Positions 1-7,961 of a stretch of 64,000 nt of DNA are shown here, piece by piece (position 1 is the stretch's first letter; every line of letters begins with the position of its first letter). The stretch spans positions 1 to 64,000 of the forward strand of contig JANSYI010000013.1 of assembly GCA_024742475.1 (NCBI GenBank), read 5' to 3'. The position numbers and the translations under genes were made by a program. A model generated the notes under the pieces. The model was given only the letters and a program-made list of their open reading frames with translations. It did not search any database and was not told where the DNA came from. Source of the DNA: a bacterium. GTDB taxonomy: Bacteria; Myxococcota_A; Polyangia; Nannocystales; Nannocystaceae.

Positions 1-131
1 GCCGCCCGTGCAAGGCAGAACATGAAGAGCTGGTCCGTCAGCGAGTCCGGCCGCAAGAAGAACCGACGCTCGCTGCACTTGCGCGTCCCCATCACGACCT
101 CGCCAGGCTTCACCATCCGCGGCCGGGTCAC
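1..131 (-). CDS. REP-associated (RAYT-like) transposase, N-terminal part, cut by the window edge
   Basis: Reading the minus strand from a GTG at 131 (or the ATG at 116) gives a short frame that runs off the left edge. It contains GTRKCSERRFFLRPD followed by TDQLFMFCLARAA. This matches my knowledge of the start of the REP-associated tyrosine (Y1, IS200-like) transposases common in Nannocystales, where an RRCxxRRFFLRPS-type strand is followed by a helix like NQxFLYCLAVAA. The catalytic HUH and Tyr motifs would lie outside the window, so activity cannot be judged. The GTG start overlaps the stop of an upstream shadow frame and is uncertain. A cluster of nested palindromes lies about 170 bases upstream of the start and may be related. 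Confidence 0.6.
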   Translation of the reverse strand, partial: MTRPRMVKPGEVVMGTRKCSERRFFLRPDSLTDQLFMFCLARA

Positions 132-300
132 GAGAACCTCCCAGTGCTCCACGTGGACCCCGCGCAGTCGCTGTCGCGCGCGCGCTCGGGGCCGAGGTGG
201 AATGCGGTACGCATCACCACTCGGTAGAGCAAGCAGCGCGCCACCGCCTCGTCGCCAAAAAAAAGAACGATTTCAGGAGACCTTTCGTTCCCGCCTTCGT

Positions 301-342
301 GGTGGCCCACCCGTGGGCCAAACCCTGGCCAACTGGGCCACC
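301..342. repeat. nested, mutually exclusive inverted repeats
   Basis: GGTGGCCCA at 301-309 is the exact complement of TGGGCCACC at 334-342. Inside it, GGCCCAC (304-310) pairs with GTGGGCC (313-319) across a two-base loop, and GGCCA/TGGCC (317-330) can pair as well. The two hairpins share the left arm and so compete. The element lies in the 267-base gap between the transposase-like gene and the methyltransferase gene. It could be a REP-type palindrome, a leader structure of the methyltransferase mRNA or a protein-binding site; the sequence does not decide. The rest of the gap shows only an A-tract at about 257-264. Confidence 0.5.
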
Positions 343-398
343 GCGGCGGCACCCCCGCCGAAACAACCCTGGGTCGGGATTCTAGGTAGGGTGGGGGC

Positions 399-1241
399 GT
401 GAGCGGGGACGTTGCGGGGTACTACGACAGCAACACGAGGAGCTTTCTCGAGTTCGGTCAGGGAGGCAGCGTGGGGGTGATTCGCCGCGCGGTGTGGGGT
501 CCGGGTGTGACGACGCGCGAGCAGGCGTTTCGCTACTCGGACGAGCGCCTGCTCGAGCAGGCGCCCGAGCCGACGAGGCGGGCGCTCGACCTCGGCTGCG
601 GCGTCGGGGCTTCGCTGGAGTACATGCTGCGCCGGCGCGACATCGAGGCGGTGGGCATCACGCTCAGCGGCGTCCAGGTCGAACTCGCCAACCGGCGACT
701 TGCAGACGCGGGACTCGGCGATCGGGCCCGCTGCATCAAGGGTGACTACACGGACCTGCCCGCCGAACTGGGTACGTTCGACTTCGCCTACGCGATCGAA
801 GCGTTTCTGCACTCCCCCTCGGCCGACGCGTTCTTTCGGGAAGCGGGCCGAGCGCTGCGACCAGGCGGCGTGCTCTCACTCGTCGACGACTTCGCATCCG
901 AGCGCCTCGAACGACCCGGGCTGTCGTTTCGCGAGCGACGGTGGGCCCGTGAGTTCCGAGAAGGTTGGAGCGCCAGCTCCCTAATTCCGATGAGCCGCGC
1001 CTGCGAGATCGCATCTCGACACGGCTTCGAGCTGAGGAGCGACGAAGACGTCACCGAACACGTCGAGCTTCGTCGACCGCGTGACCTCGCGATCACTGCG
1101 CTGGTCCGCCTTGGGCGACACATCCCCACGCGCCACCCACGATGGTTGAACCTGCTCGGTGGCAACGCACTTCAGATGCTGCTGATGCGACGGCTGGTGA
1201 CCTACCGGATCGTCAGCTGGCGCAAGCGCGAAGAAGCCTGA
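399..1241 (+). CDS. class I SAM-dependent methyltransferase
   Basis: The 280-residue product has the Rossmann-like methyltransferase fold. Motif I is LDLGCGVG at residues 63-70, followed by an acidic strand end (AVGITLSG), KGDYTDL for the post-motif region, and FDFAYAIEAFLH and LRPGGVLSLVDDF for motifs IV and V. The look is that of C- or O-methyltransferases of the UbiE/cyclopropane-synthase-related group, using SAM on a small or lipid substrate; the substrate is unknown. GTG at 399 is the start used; no ATG lies close to the first conserved residues. Its last 29 bases overlap the end of the convergent glycosyltransferase gene, with which it probably shares a pathway. Confidence 0.8.
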   Translation: MSGDVAGYYDSNTRSFLEFGQGGSVGVIRRAVWGPGVTTREQAFRYSDERLLEQAPEPTRRALDLGCGVGASLEYMLRRRDIEAVGITLSGVQVELANRRLADAGLGDRARCIKGDYTDLPAELGTFDFAYAIEAFLHSPSADAFFREAGRALRPGGVLSLVDDFASERLERPGLSFRERRWAREFREGWSASSLIPMSRACEIASRHGFELRSDEDVTEHVELRRPRDLAITALVRLGRHIPTRHPRWLNLLGGNALQMLLMRRLVTYRIVSWRKREEA

Positions 1242-2187
1242 ACTCCCGCGCTGCGTCCAGCCACGTCCGACGCGGTCGCAGTCCTTGGCTCAGATGCCGT
1301 CGCGCGGCCAACCCCGCGGGGTCCTCGACCAGCTCGCAGAATGCACGCGCGACCCCGGCAGCATCGTCGGCGAGGAGTCCCGAAGGCACCGTCTCGACCA
1401 GCTGCGCCACGTGCCCCCCACGACGCGCGACCACGGGGACGCCAAACGCCTGCGCTTCGGCGATTGCCATGCCATACGATTCGACCGACGCGGCCGACAA
1501 CAACATGTGGCTCGCCGCGATGGCCTCACGCGCCCGAGGAGGAGGGATCGCGCCTCGAAACACCACAGGCATTCCGTCTGCGGTCCGCTGGCACGCGCTC
1601 GCATAGTCGGCATCGGCCCGAAGATCGCCCAGCACCTCGAGCCGCCAGGACCCCACCGGCATGCGTACTCGCAGCGCCTCGAGCAGCGGCAAGATCCCCT
1701 TTCGCTCCGTCACCGTTCCCACGACGACGGCCACCACGGGCGACTCGGGCAAGGACGCGACCGGTTCGACCGCGTGAACCCCAGGAGTGACCACCGCGGT
1801 TCGCTCGGCGTCGGCACCCAACCCGATGATCGCCTCTCGCATCCAAGCCCCGGTACACATCAGCGTTGAAGCACCCGCGAGCGCATCGACCTCGAAGGGG
1901 GTGAGCTCGGAGCGGCCCTCGAAGACCGACGGCAGGTAGTGCACGAACAGCCCCGCGGGTTGCTGCGTCCATCGTCCTTCCATGCGCGGCAGGTACAAGC
2001 TGTCGATCCACGCGAAGCCTTCGCATGCGTCGACGCTGCCCACCACGGACACCTGGTCCCCGAGCGACTCGAGCGCCTCGACGAGGAAGCGGTTGAACAG
2101 GGTCCCCCCCGTGATCGGACCGTCCAGCGGCGGCGCGACGAACCAGTGATGCCGCTCCACGTCAGCCACCGCGACGGCCACGATCAT
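1213..2187 (-). CDS. glycosyltransferase family 4 (GT-B fold)
   Basis: A 324-residue GT-B glycosyltransferase. The N-terminal acceptor domain carries the early glycine-rich loop (PITGGTLFNRF, about residues 24-34). The C-terminal donor domain has VVVGTVTERKG, then the retaining-enzyme E-x7-E signature (ESYGMAIAE, E236 and E244) followed by AFGVPVVARRGG. It should transfer a sugar from a nucleotide-sugar to an unknown acceptor. ATG at 2187 is preferred over a longer upstream reading because MIVAVAV forms the first beta strand. It overlaps the end of the upstream alkaline-phosphatase-superfamily gene by 26 bases, so the two are translationally coupled. Confidence 0.8.
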   Translation of the reverse strand: MIVAVAVADVERHHWFVAPPLDGPITGGTLFNRFLVEALESLGDQVSVVGSVDACEGFAWIDSLYLPRMEGRWTQQPAGLFVHYLPSVFEGRSELTPFEVDALAGASTLMCTGAWMREAIIGLGADAERTAVVTPGVHAVEPVASLPESPVVAVVVGTVTERKGILPLLEALRVRMPVGSWRLEVLGDLRADADYASACQRTADGMPVVFRGAIPPPRAREAIAASHMLLSAASVESYGMAIAEAQAFGVPVVARRGGHVAQLVETVPSGLLADDAAGVARAFCELVEDPAGLAARRHLSQGLRPRRTWLDAAREFRLLRACAS

Positions 2188-3955
2188 CGATGCCCGGCGC
2201 GCCGTTGGGCATGTACGGCGGCAGCTCGGCACCATCGCTGCAACACCGAGCAAACGCCCGCGCCATCATCGAGAACAGGCCCTCGTGGGCGAGCAGAGTG
2301 GGGCGACCCGAGTTGAGCGCCAGCCCGTCGACGAAGCCCTGTTCGCGGAACTCCTCGAGCAGCGCGGGGTCCCGCGCCAAGATGTGCATCGGCACGTCGA
2401 AGCTGCTGTCTTCCCGAGACAGGATCGGTGGCTGATGGTCGCCCATGATGATGACGAGCGCGTCGCGCTCCATGCCCTCGAGGAAGCGCGTGAGCAGCTC
2501 GAGATCGTAGCTCACCGCAGCTGCATAGGCGTCGATCTTCAGCGCGTCGGCGTAGCCCATCCACATGTACTGCGGCTGCTTCCGCTGATACCTCCGCATA
2601 CGAGAGAGCATCTCCTCGCCGGGCGTCGCCAAGCGTGGCTGCTCTTCGTGGCCTTCGGGAGCCTCGCCCGTCTCGATGCTTCGCCAGTCATCTTGAATCT
2701 GCGGGATGACCTGCCAAGGGGCATGCGAGCTGACCATGTGGAAGTTGAAGAACAGCGGGCCCTCCACCTTGGACAGCACGTTCTCTTGGGTGTGTCCGAG
2801 GCTGTACTGGTCGGGGATGATGCCCCAGCCATACCGGGGCCCGTCATAGTCGAGTTCGATGGCGCCGATCTGCTGGTCGTAGTCGTAGCGATTGATCAGC
2901 TCGATGCCCGGCCGTGGACGGACCTTGGGCGCGAGCACGATTGTCTCGTAGCCCTGGCTGTCGAGATACGAGACGAGGTTGGGCGTCTGGCTGATGTCGG
3001 CGACGAGGTGCTGGAAGATCGCCTCGAAGCGGACATAGATGCCGGTGAGCAGCGTGCCTTCGGCCAGCCACGATCGGCCTCCGGAGATCGGCGCACGCGA
3101 GAAGGCGCTGACCATGTCCCAACCCTTGGCCCGCAGCCGCTGTTCGAGGCCGGTGACCTGTTCGCGCCAGGCCGGGCCGGCTTCGGGATCGATGATCAGC
3201 AAGCGGCCGTAGCTCTCGACGAGCAAGAGGTGCACGTCGGGCTTTCGACGTAGCGGAATCGACTGAGCGTAGCCGGCGTAGGGGGAATCTCGAATGCCTC
3301 GCTGCAACGCCCGATACATCCGCCAAGATGCGGCGACGTTCCGCGCGAGCGGGGGAGAGCTCCAGCGAACGAGCGTGGCCTTGGACGCCGGCTGGTTCGG
3401 CTGCACCTTCGAGCGTTCGTAGGCCGTGCCCGCGACCAAGACCGCGAGGACCACCCCCCCGGCGATCGCTCGTCGGCGCCGCGAGAGCGCGTGGATGCCC
3501 GCCACGCTGGCGCGACACAGCGCGCGGGCGAGCTTCACCACGGCGACCAGCGCCAACAGCCCGCCCATCACACCAAGCCCGACCTTCCAGTTCCAGAGGT
3601 CGAAGATCAGCACGCCAAAGTGACGCAGCAAGAACGCTTGGTCGTACAGCGGCGGAGCCTGCTTGATGATCGCCCGCGTGAGCAGCTCGTCCCAGTGGTA
3701 GAGCCACAGCAGCGTACCTGCGAACACGAGCCCAAACCGAATCGTGCGGCGGAGCGGACCAGGCCGCCACCCCTGCGCCCAGACGCCGACCCCGACCAGC
3801 ACGAACAGCTCGCCGCTGAGCATCAACAACCTGCTGGGATGCTCGGGCACGTCCAGCGCAACGGCGGGGGCGACGAAGATGGCGTTGAGTAGCAGCAGCG
3901 CCAACCAGGGGCCCACCGCGCGAGCCTGGGGATGCTCTGTGAGCGTCTTCAGCAC
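2162..3955 (-). CDS. membrane-bound alkaline phosphatase superfamily (LtaS/sulfatase-like) enzyme
   Basis: The 597-residue protein starts with about five hydrophobic segments (roughly residues 12-34, 43-60, 71-87, 118-142 and 163-178), then a periplasmic catalytic domain. Metal-site residues of the superfamily are visible: E247 in VESYGR, S295 as likely nucleophile in SGGRSW, H411 in VSSHAPW and D506-H507 in MGDHQPP. LtaS and phosphoethanolamine transferases share this layout, so it may transfer a phospho-head group or hydrolyse a sulfate ester on an envelope glycolipid; the sequence does not separate these. A canonical sulfatase CxPxR motif is absent. It lies 33 bases downstream of the sulfotransferase gene in one apparent operon. 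Confidence 0.7.
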   Translation of the reverse strand: MLKTLTEHPQARAVGPWLALLLLNAIFVAPAVALDVPEHPSRLLMLSGELFVLVGVGVWAQGWRPGPLRRTIRFGLVFAGTLLWLYHWDELLTRAIIKQAPPLYDQAFLLRHFGVLIFDLWNWKVGLGVMGGLLALVAVVKLARALCRASVAGIHALSRRRRAIAGGVVLAVLVAGTAYERSKVQPNQPASKATLVRWSSPPLARNVAASWRMYRALQRGIRDSPYAGYAQSIPLRRKPDVHLLLVESYGRLLIIDPEAGPAWREQVTGLEQRLRAKGWDMVSAFSRAPISGGRSWLAEGTLLTGIYVRFEAIFQHLVADISQTPNLVSYLDSQGYETIVLAPKVRPRPGIELINRYDYDQQIGAIELDYDGPRYGWGIIPDQYSLGHTQENVLSKVEGPLFFNFHMVSSHAPWQVIPQIQDDWRSIETGEAPEGHEEQPRLATPGEEMLSRMRRYQRKQPQYMWMGYADALKIDAYAAAVSYDLELLTRFLEGMERDALVIIMGDHQPPILSREDSSFDVPMHILARDPALLEEFREQGFVDGLALNSGRPTLLAHEGLFSMMARAFARCCSDGAELPPYMPNGAPGIDDRGRRGG

Positions 3956-3988
3956 GTGAACGAGGACCGTAGATCAACCGGGGGCGCT

Positions 3989-4795
3989 TCACCACCCCAT
4001 CGAACGACGGAGCAGCGCCTCGAGCCGCGCGTTGTAGGGCTGGAAGTACGCCCGCAGCATGGCGGCGGTGTCGTCATCACGAGCCACGTGACTCGCGACG
4101 TTGCGCTTGGGTGAGGCGGAGTCGGCAAAGTCGAAGGGCTCGAGTTCGAGGAAGTCACACAGGTCGCGAAGCACGTCGGCGCGGGTCGCCTCGAGGGCCA
4201 GATCCTCGGTCCGAACGACCTTCAGCTGCGCGCGCGGGAACACGCCGAGCCACCGCTCGAGACTCTCGATGTAGCGCCCAGGCCCCAGGTAGGGCCCGCG
4301 AACCCCTATCCGGGACAACGCCTTCTCGCGCTCGAAGTCTCGCCGATAGTCGGTCACGAAACGGAACAGCCAGCGTCCTTCTCGCTTGAAACGCAGGTGC
4401 ATCGCATGATGCGAGAACGCCCTCGCGACCGGGTCACGCACGGCGACGATGAGCTTGAGCCCAGGAAGCACGCCGAAGACCCGCTGCGGCGGCACGGTCA
4501 TCAAGACGTTCGCCGACGCCTCTCCGGTGATGTACGCCCTACCCTCCTCCACGCGCTTGGAGAGCCTGCCCTCCACGATCCGATCGTGGCCGTCGAGGTC
4601 GAGGGTCTGCAGCTCGACCTCCTCCTCGTCTCCAGAGGGGAAGAAATCGCGGTAGCGCTCGATACTTCGCCGAACACGGCGCGTGCTCTGGGAGAAGAAG
4701 TGCGTCTCCTTGACGGAGCACGGCAGAACGGCCGGATGCTCGACGAGGTAGTGATACAGCGACGTCGTCCCGCATTTGCGCTCGCCGATGATCAT
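3989..4795 (-). CDS. PAPS-dependent sulfotransferase
   Basis: The 268-residue product has both PAPS-binding signatures: the 5'-phosphosulfate loop GERKCGTTS at residues 4-12 and the 3'-phosphate element VAVRDPVARAFSHH (R120, S128). It should transfer sulfate to a carbohydrate or lipid. The start is odd: in the family the loop is preceded by several residues, as in LPSFMIIG, and the upstream in-frame codons do read L-L-P-S-F. Yet no ATG, GTG or TTG lies between the next in-frame stop (about 4930) and the ATG at 4795; only CTG codons (for example 4819) are available. First gene of the sulfotransferase, phosphatase-superfamily and glycosyltransferase operon. Confidence 0.8.
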   Translation of the reverse strand: MIIGERKCGTTSLYHYLVEHPAVLPCSVKETHFFSQSTRRVRRSIERYRDFFPSGDEEEVELQTLDLDGHDRIVEGRLSKRVEEGRAYITGEASANVLMTVPPQRVFGVLPGLKLIVAVRDPVARAFSHHAMHLRFKREGRWLFRFVTDYRRDFEREKALSRIGVRGPYLGPGRYIESLERWLGVFPRAQLKVVRTEDLALEATRADVLRDLCDFLELEPFDFADSASPKRNVASHVARDDDTAAMLRAYFQPYNARLEALLRRSMGW

Positions 4796-5022
4796 GAAGC
4801 TGGGAAGCAGGCCAGGCAGAGCGGTGGAGAATAGCTTTGCTTTGGGCTGATGGCCGCCGCAGAAACTCGATGGCGCAGGGCGCGTCCGCCCGGACCCATA
4901 ACCGTGGACAGTGGCAACGATAGGGGTGGCCTATCGGGGAGATCTCGGCCTCGCCAGCCGGATCGAGCACGTGCATCGCAGTGCTGCTACTCTCGTCGAA
5001 TGCCCTCCGGGGCGGCTTGCTC

Positions 5023-5982
5023 ATGACTTCTTCTTCGCTCGACGGACAGCGCACGACCGAGCGCATGCTGACCGTGCCCGACTGCGTCAGCTCGCTGGGA
5101 CCGAAGCGAGGGTGGCTGCTCTTGCTCGCCATCGTCGAACGCGTCCGCACCCGGGGACCCGTGGTCCACCCGATCGGGGTCGGTCTCGACGCGCAAGACC
5201 GGTTCGTCGAGCTGCCCGCCGCCGACGCCGAGCTCGTCCTCGACCCGGCGCGCCCGACGGGCTGGTCGACGTCCGACGAGGCGCTGCTCCCCGACTCGAC
5301 GGTCAGCCTGCTCGACCTCTTCGTGCCTCTTTGTGTCGGCACCCGGGCCCCCGACATGGTGGTCGCACACCTGGCGCAGACGCTCGACGGACGCGTCGCC
5401 ACCAACTCGGGCTCGTCGCAGTTCATCAGCGGTCGCGAAGACCTCACCCACACCCATCGTCTGCGCGCGCTCTTCGACGGCGTGCTCGTCGGTGCCCGCA
5501 CGGTCGAGCACGACGACCCGCGCCTGACCACTCGCCTCGCCCCGGGCCCCAACCCCACGCGGATCATCGTCGACCCCACGGGGCGCCTGCCTGCATCACA
5601 CCGGGTGTTTCAAGACGGCGACGCCCCCACCCTGGTCGTCCGCGGACGAGGCCAAGCCACGTTCCAGGCCGGCTCACACGTCGAGGTGCTCGAGTGCGAC
5701 GTCACGGGCGGCTGGATCGCAGCGCCCACCTTGCTCGAAGCCCTGGCGGGCCGAGGGCTGCGCCGCGTCTTCATCGAAGGCGGCGGCGTCACGGTGTCGG
5801 GTTTCCTCGACGCGGGCGTGCTCGACCGCCTGCACCTCACCGTCGCGCCCGTGCTCATGGGCTCTGGCCGCCCCTCGCTCACGCTGCCCGAGGTGGCCAC
5901 CATCGACGAGGCACGCCGCCTGTCGTGCCGCCACTTTTCCCTCGGTCCGGACATCTTGTTCGACTGCGAGCTGAAGCGCTAG
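5023..5982 (+). CDS. RibD C-terminal-domain (pyrimidine/dihydrofolate reductase-like) protein
   Basis: The 319-residue protein has a complete RibD_C reductase domain from about residue 105. The motifs are AQTLDGRVATNSG, FISGREDLTHTHRLR, GVLVGARTVEHDDPRL, FIEGGGVTVSGFL and TVAPVLMGSG. Family members reduce an aminopyrimidine ribityl or pterin substrate with NADPH. The N-terminal 100 residues are not a RibD deaminase, because the zinc HAE and PCxxC motifs are absent. ATG at 5023 is preferred over the upstream GTG at 4981. It is transcribed away from the sulfotransferase gene. Position beside a methyltransferase, a GT4 enzyme and, further on, a PTPS-like protein suggests a pterin- or flavin-type pathway rather than housekeeping riboflavin synthesis. 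Confidence 0.8.
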   Translation: MTSSSLDGQRTTERMLTVPDCVSSLGPKRGWLLLLAIVERVRTRGPVVHPIGVGLDAQDRFVELPAADAELVLDPARPTGWSTSDEALLPDSTVSLLDLFVPLCVGTRAPDMVVAHLAQTLDGRVATNSGSSQFISGREDLTHTHRLRALFDGVLVGARTVEHDDPRLTTRLAPGPNPTRIIVDPTGRLPASHRVFQDGDAPTLVVRGRGQATFQAGSHVEVLECDVTGGWIAAPTLLEALAGRGLRRVFIEGGGVTVSGFLDAGVLDRLHLTVAPVLMGSGRPSLTLPEVATIDEARRLSCRHFSLGPDILFDCELKR

Positions 5983-6101
5983 TAGAGGAATAAGAGGCGC
6001 GCCCACGAGTCGGGACGCCGACTACGAGTTCCCGACCCCGAACCTGTCCCTTCGGAAGGACGTGTGTAGCAGGATCCGAGACCGCGTGGTAACTGAGGCT
6101 C

Positions 6102-6980
6102 ATGGATCCACGCCTGAGGACCTCGCCGGCGACGCTGCTCATTCTCGGCCTCGGGGCCTGTTACTCTCCAAAGGCCCCAATCGATAGCAGCACGACGCTT
6201 TCGGACACGCACGAGTCGGGATCATCAAGCGGAACCGATACTTCTTCCGAACCGGCGACCACATCGACATCTTCCGAACCCGGGGACACGACGACAGCGA
6301 ACTCCAGCGGTACCACCACTGCGACGCAAACCACGAGTTCGGAAGACACCGACCCTGTCGGAGACACATCGACGGGCAGCACCTCGTCGAGCTGCGGAGA
6401 TGGCACGAGAGACCCTGGCGAAGAGTGCGACGACGGGAACCTCGCCGACGACGACGCATGCTCATCTTCCTGCGAAGAGCAGTTTTTCGCCGGCGATTCA
6501 ACCCCCTGCACCGTCCAGCAGTCCGAGGTTTGTGCGTTTCTCGCAGGCACATGCCAGCGTACTCAATCACCAGCCGCCGGCGGCGCTGTCTGCTTCTGGG
6601 AAGACTACAGCGACTCCGCAGCAAGCTGTGACCAGACACCAGGCGCATGGACCCCCGACGACGCACCCTTTTCCAAGGAGGCCGATGTGCACATCCCGGC
6701 ACCGGGCGTCTGTATCAACTTTGTCGCAAACCTCGGGTGCGCCGCCGCGGACCAGACTACTTGTGACGCCGCCGGCGCCACAGTTTGCTACCAAGACAAA
6801 GACGTGGACGGTGTCGGCAACCTCGGGGTTCCCATCTGTGCATGGGACGTTTCACAGGAAAGCTGTGACGACACCCCTGGACTCTGGACTTCCGCCGGTT
6901 CCACTTTTCAACAAAACCATCCGAATAGCGTCCCGCCGGGCGCGGATGGAGCATGTATCTCCCAAGTTTCGAACTTCTAG
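6102..6980 (+). CDS. lipoprotein with DUF4215-type Cys-rich repeat
   Basis: The 292-residue product has a lipoprotein signal ending in LGLGAC (Cys20) and a Ser/Thr/Gly-rich linker to about residue 97. A DUF4215-type Cys motif follows, starting CGDGTRDPGEECDDGNL at residue 98. The C-terminal region of about 170 residues has paired Cys and aromatic motifs (AVCFWEDYSDSAASC, then PICAWDVSQESC), which look like an internal duplication. It is presumably anchored in the outer membrane and exposed. Function is unknown. The next gene is a clear paralogue. Codon choice is less GC-rich at third positions than in the flanking biosynthetic genes. Confidence 0.75.
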   Translation: MDPRLRTSPATLLILGLGACYSPKAPIDSSTTLSDTHESGSSSGTDTSSEPATTSTSSEPGDTTTANSSGTTTATQTTSSEDTDPVGDTSTGSTSSSCGDGTRDPGEECDDGNLADDDACSSSCEEQFFAGDSTPCTVQQSEVCAFLAGTCQRTQSPAAGGAVCFWEDYSDSAASCDQTPGAWTPDDAPFSKEADVHIPAPGVCINFVANLGCAAADQTTCDAAGATVCYQDKDVDGVGNLGVPICAWDVSQESCDDTPGLWTSAGSTFQQNHPNSVPPGADGACISQVSNF

Positions 6981-7019
6981 CATCTACCTCGAGTTCCATT
7001 TTCAGAATCAGGACGAACA

Positions 7020-7931
7020 ATGAAAGACCACAAGACAATTCTCGCATTCATCCTCACTGTCGCTTCGTGCACGAGCACGGTCGATGACAACGTCACCGGG
7101 CAGGGGTCAACGACGGACGACGTTGACACCGCCTCCTCCTCGAGCAATGGCGAAACCTCGGCGACTCGTGGCACAATGAGCGACACCACGTCCGACATTG
7201 ATGACTCCGGAACGAGCGGTTCGGGAACGACCGGAGACTCGGAAACCCCGACGACAACCGGCGGGATGGGGGACTCCTCTAGTACCGACTCTGACGGTGA
7301 ATCCGCGTCCTCAAGCACGACAGGCTCCGACGTGGCGGTCTGCGGAGACGGGATCCAAGAGGACGGCGAAGGATGCGACGACGGGAACCTCGACCCTGAG
7401 GATGCATGTTCGAACGAGTGCGAGCCGCAGTTCTACACAGGTACCGGAGCGTCGTGCACTGACGCCCAAGCGCTCCCTTGTCAAGCCGTTGGCGCTGATT
7501 GCGCCAGGCTCCTCGGGAACCAGGGAGGCGGGGCGTTGTGCTACTGGCCAGACTACAGCGATTCTGAGGGTGACTGCAACGAAACCGCTGGCGTATGGAC
7601 CCCCTTCGACGCCCCGTTCGTCGAGATCAACGAGATCTTCGTCCCAGAGCCAGGCGTGTGTATTTCCCACGCGAGTAACTTGATATGTTCTCCTGCAGAT
7701 CAGGCGATCTGTGACGCAGCATCGGCGGATTCGTGCTTCCAGCCCAAGTCCTCGAGCGGGGGTAACACGGGCGGCGTGTCTCTTTGCTGGTGGGACGCAG
7801 ATGAAGCTGGCTGCGAAAGCACAGCTGGGATCTGGACGAGCAGTGACTCGATGTTCGCCATGAACCAACCCAACGTTGTGCCACCAGACGCCGACGGTTC
7901 TTGCATCAGCCAGGTGACCAACCTGGACTAG
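7020..7931 (+). CDS. lipoprotein with DUF4215-type Cys-rich repeat, paralogue of the preceding gene
   Basis: The 303-residue product has a lipobox TVASC (Cys17), then a low-complexity Thr/Ser/Asp/Gly linker to about residue 107. The motif CGDGIQEDGEGCDDGNL and a C-terminal domain follow, with ALCYWPDYSDSEGDC and SLCWWDADEAGC. Spacing and Cys pattern match the upstream gene closely, including the ending of the type PxxADGxCISQVxN. The two arose by tandem duplication. An AGGA about eleven bases before the ATG can serve as ribosome binding site. Function is unknown; the linker suggests surface display away from the membrane. Confidence 0.75.
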   Translation: MKDHKTILAFILTVASCTSTVDDNVTGQGSTTDDVDTASSSSNGETSATRGTMSDTTSDIDDSGTSGSGTTGDSETPTTTGGMGDSSSTDSDGESASSSTTGSDVAVCGDGIQEDGEGCDDGNLDPEDACSNECEPQFYTGTGASCTDAQALPCQAVGADCARLLGNQGGGALCYWPDYSDSEGDCNETAGVWTPFDAPFVEINEIFVPEPGVCISHASNLICSPADQAICDAASADSCFQPKSSSGGNTGGVSLCWWDADEAGCESTAGIWTSSDSMFAMNQPNVVPPDADGSCISQVTNLD

Positions 7932-7961
7932 ACGCTGCCCGAGCAGCCGAGCTTCCGACTC

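Noticed and set aside
4981..5982. A full bifunctional RibD (deaminase plus reductase)
   Set aside because: The N-terminal 100 residues lack the zinc-binding deaminase motifs; only the reductase domain is recognisable.
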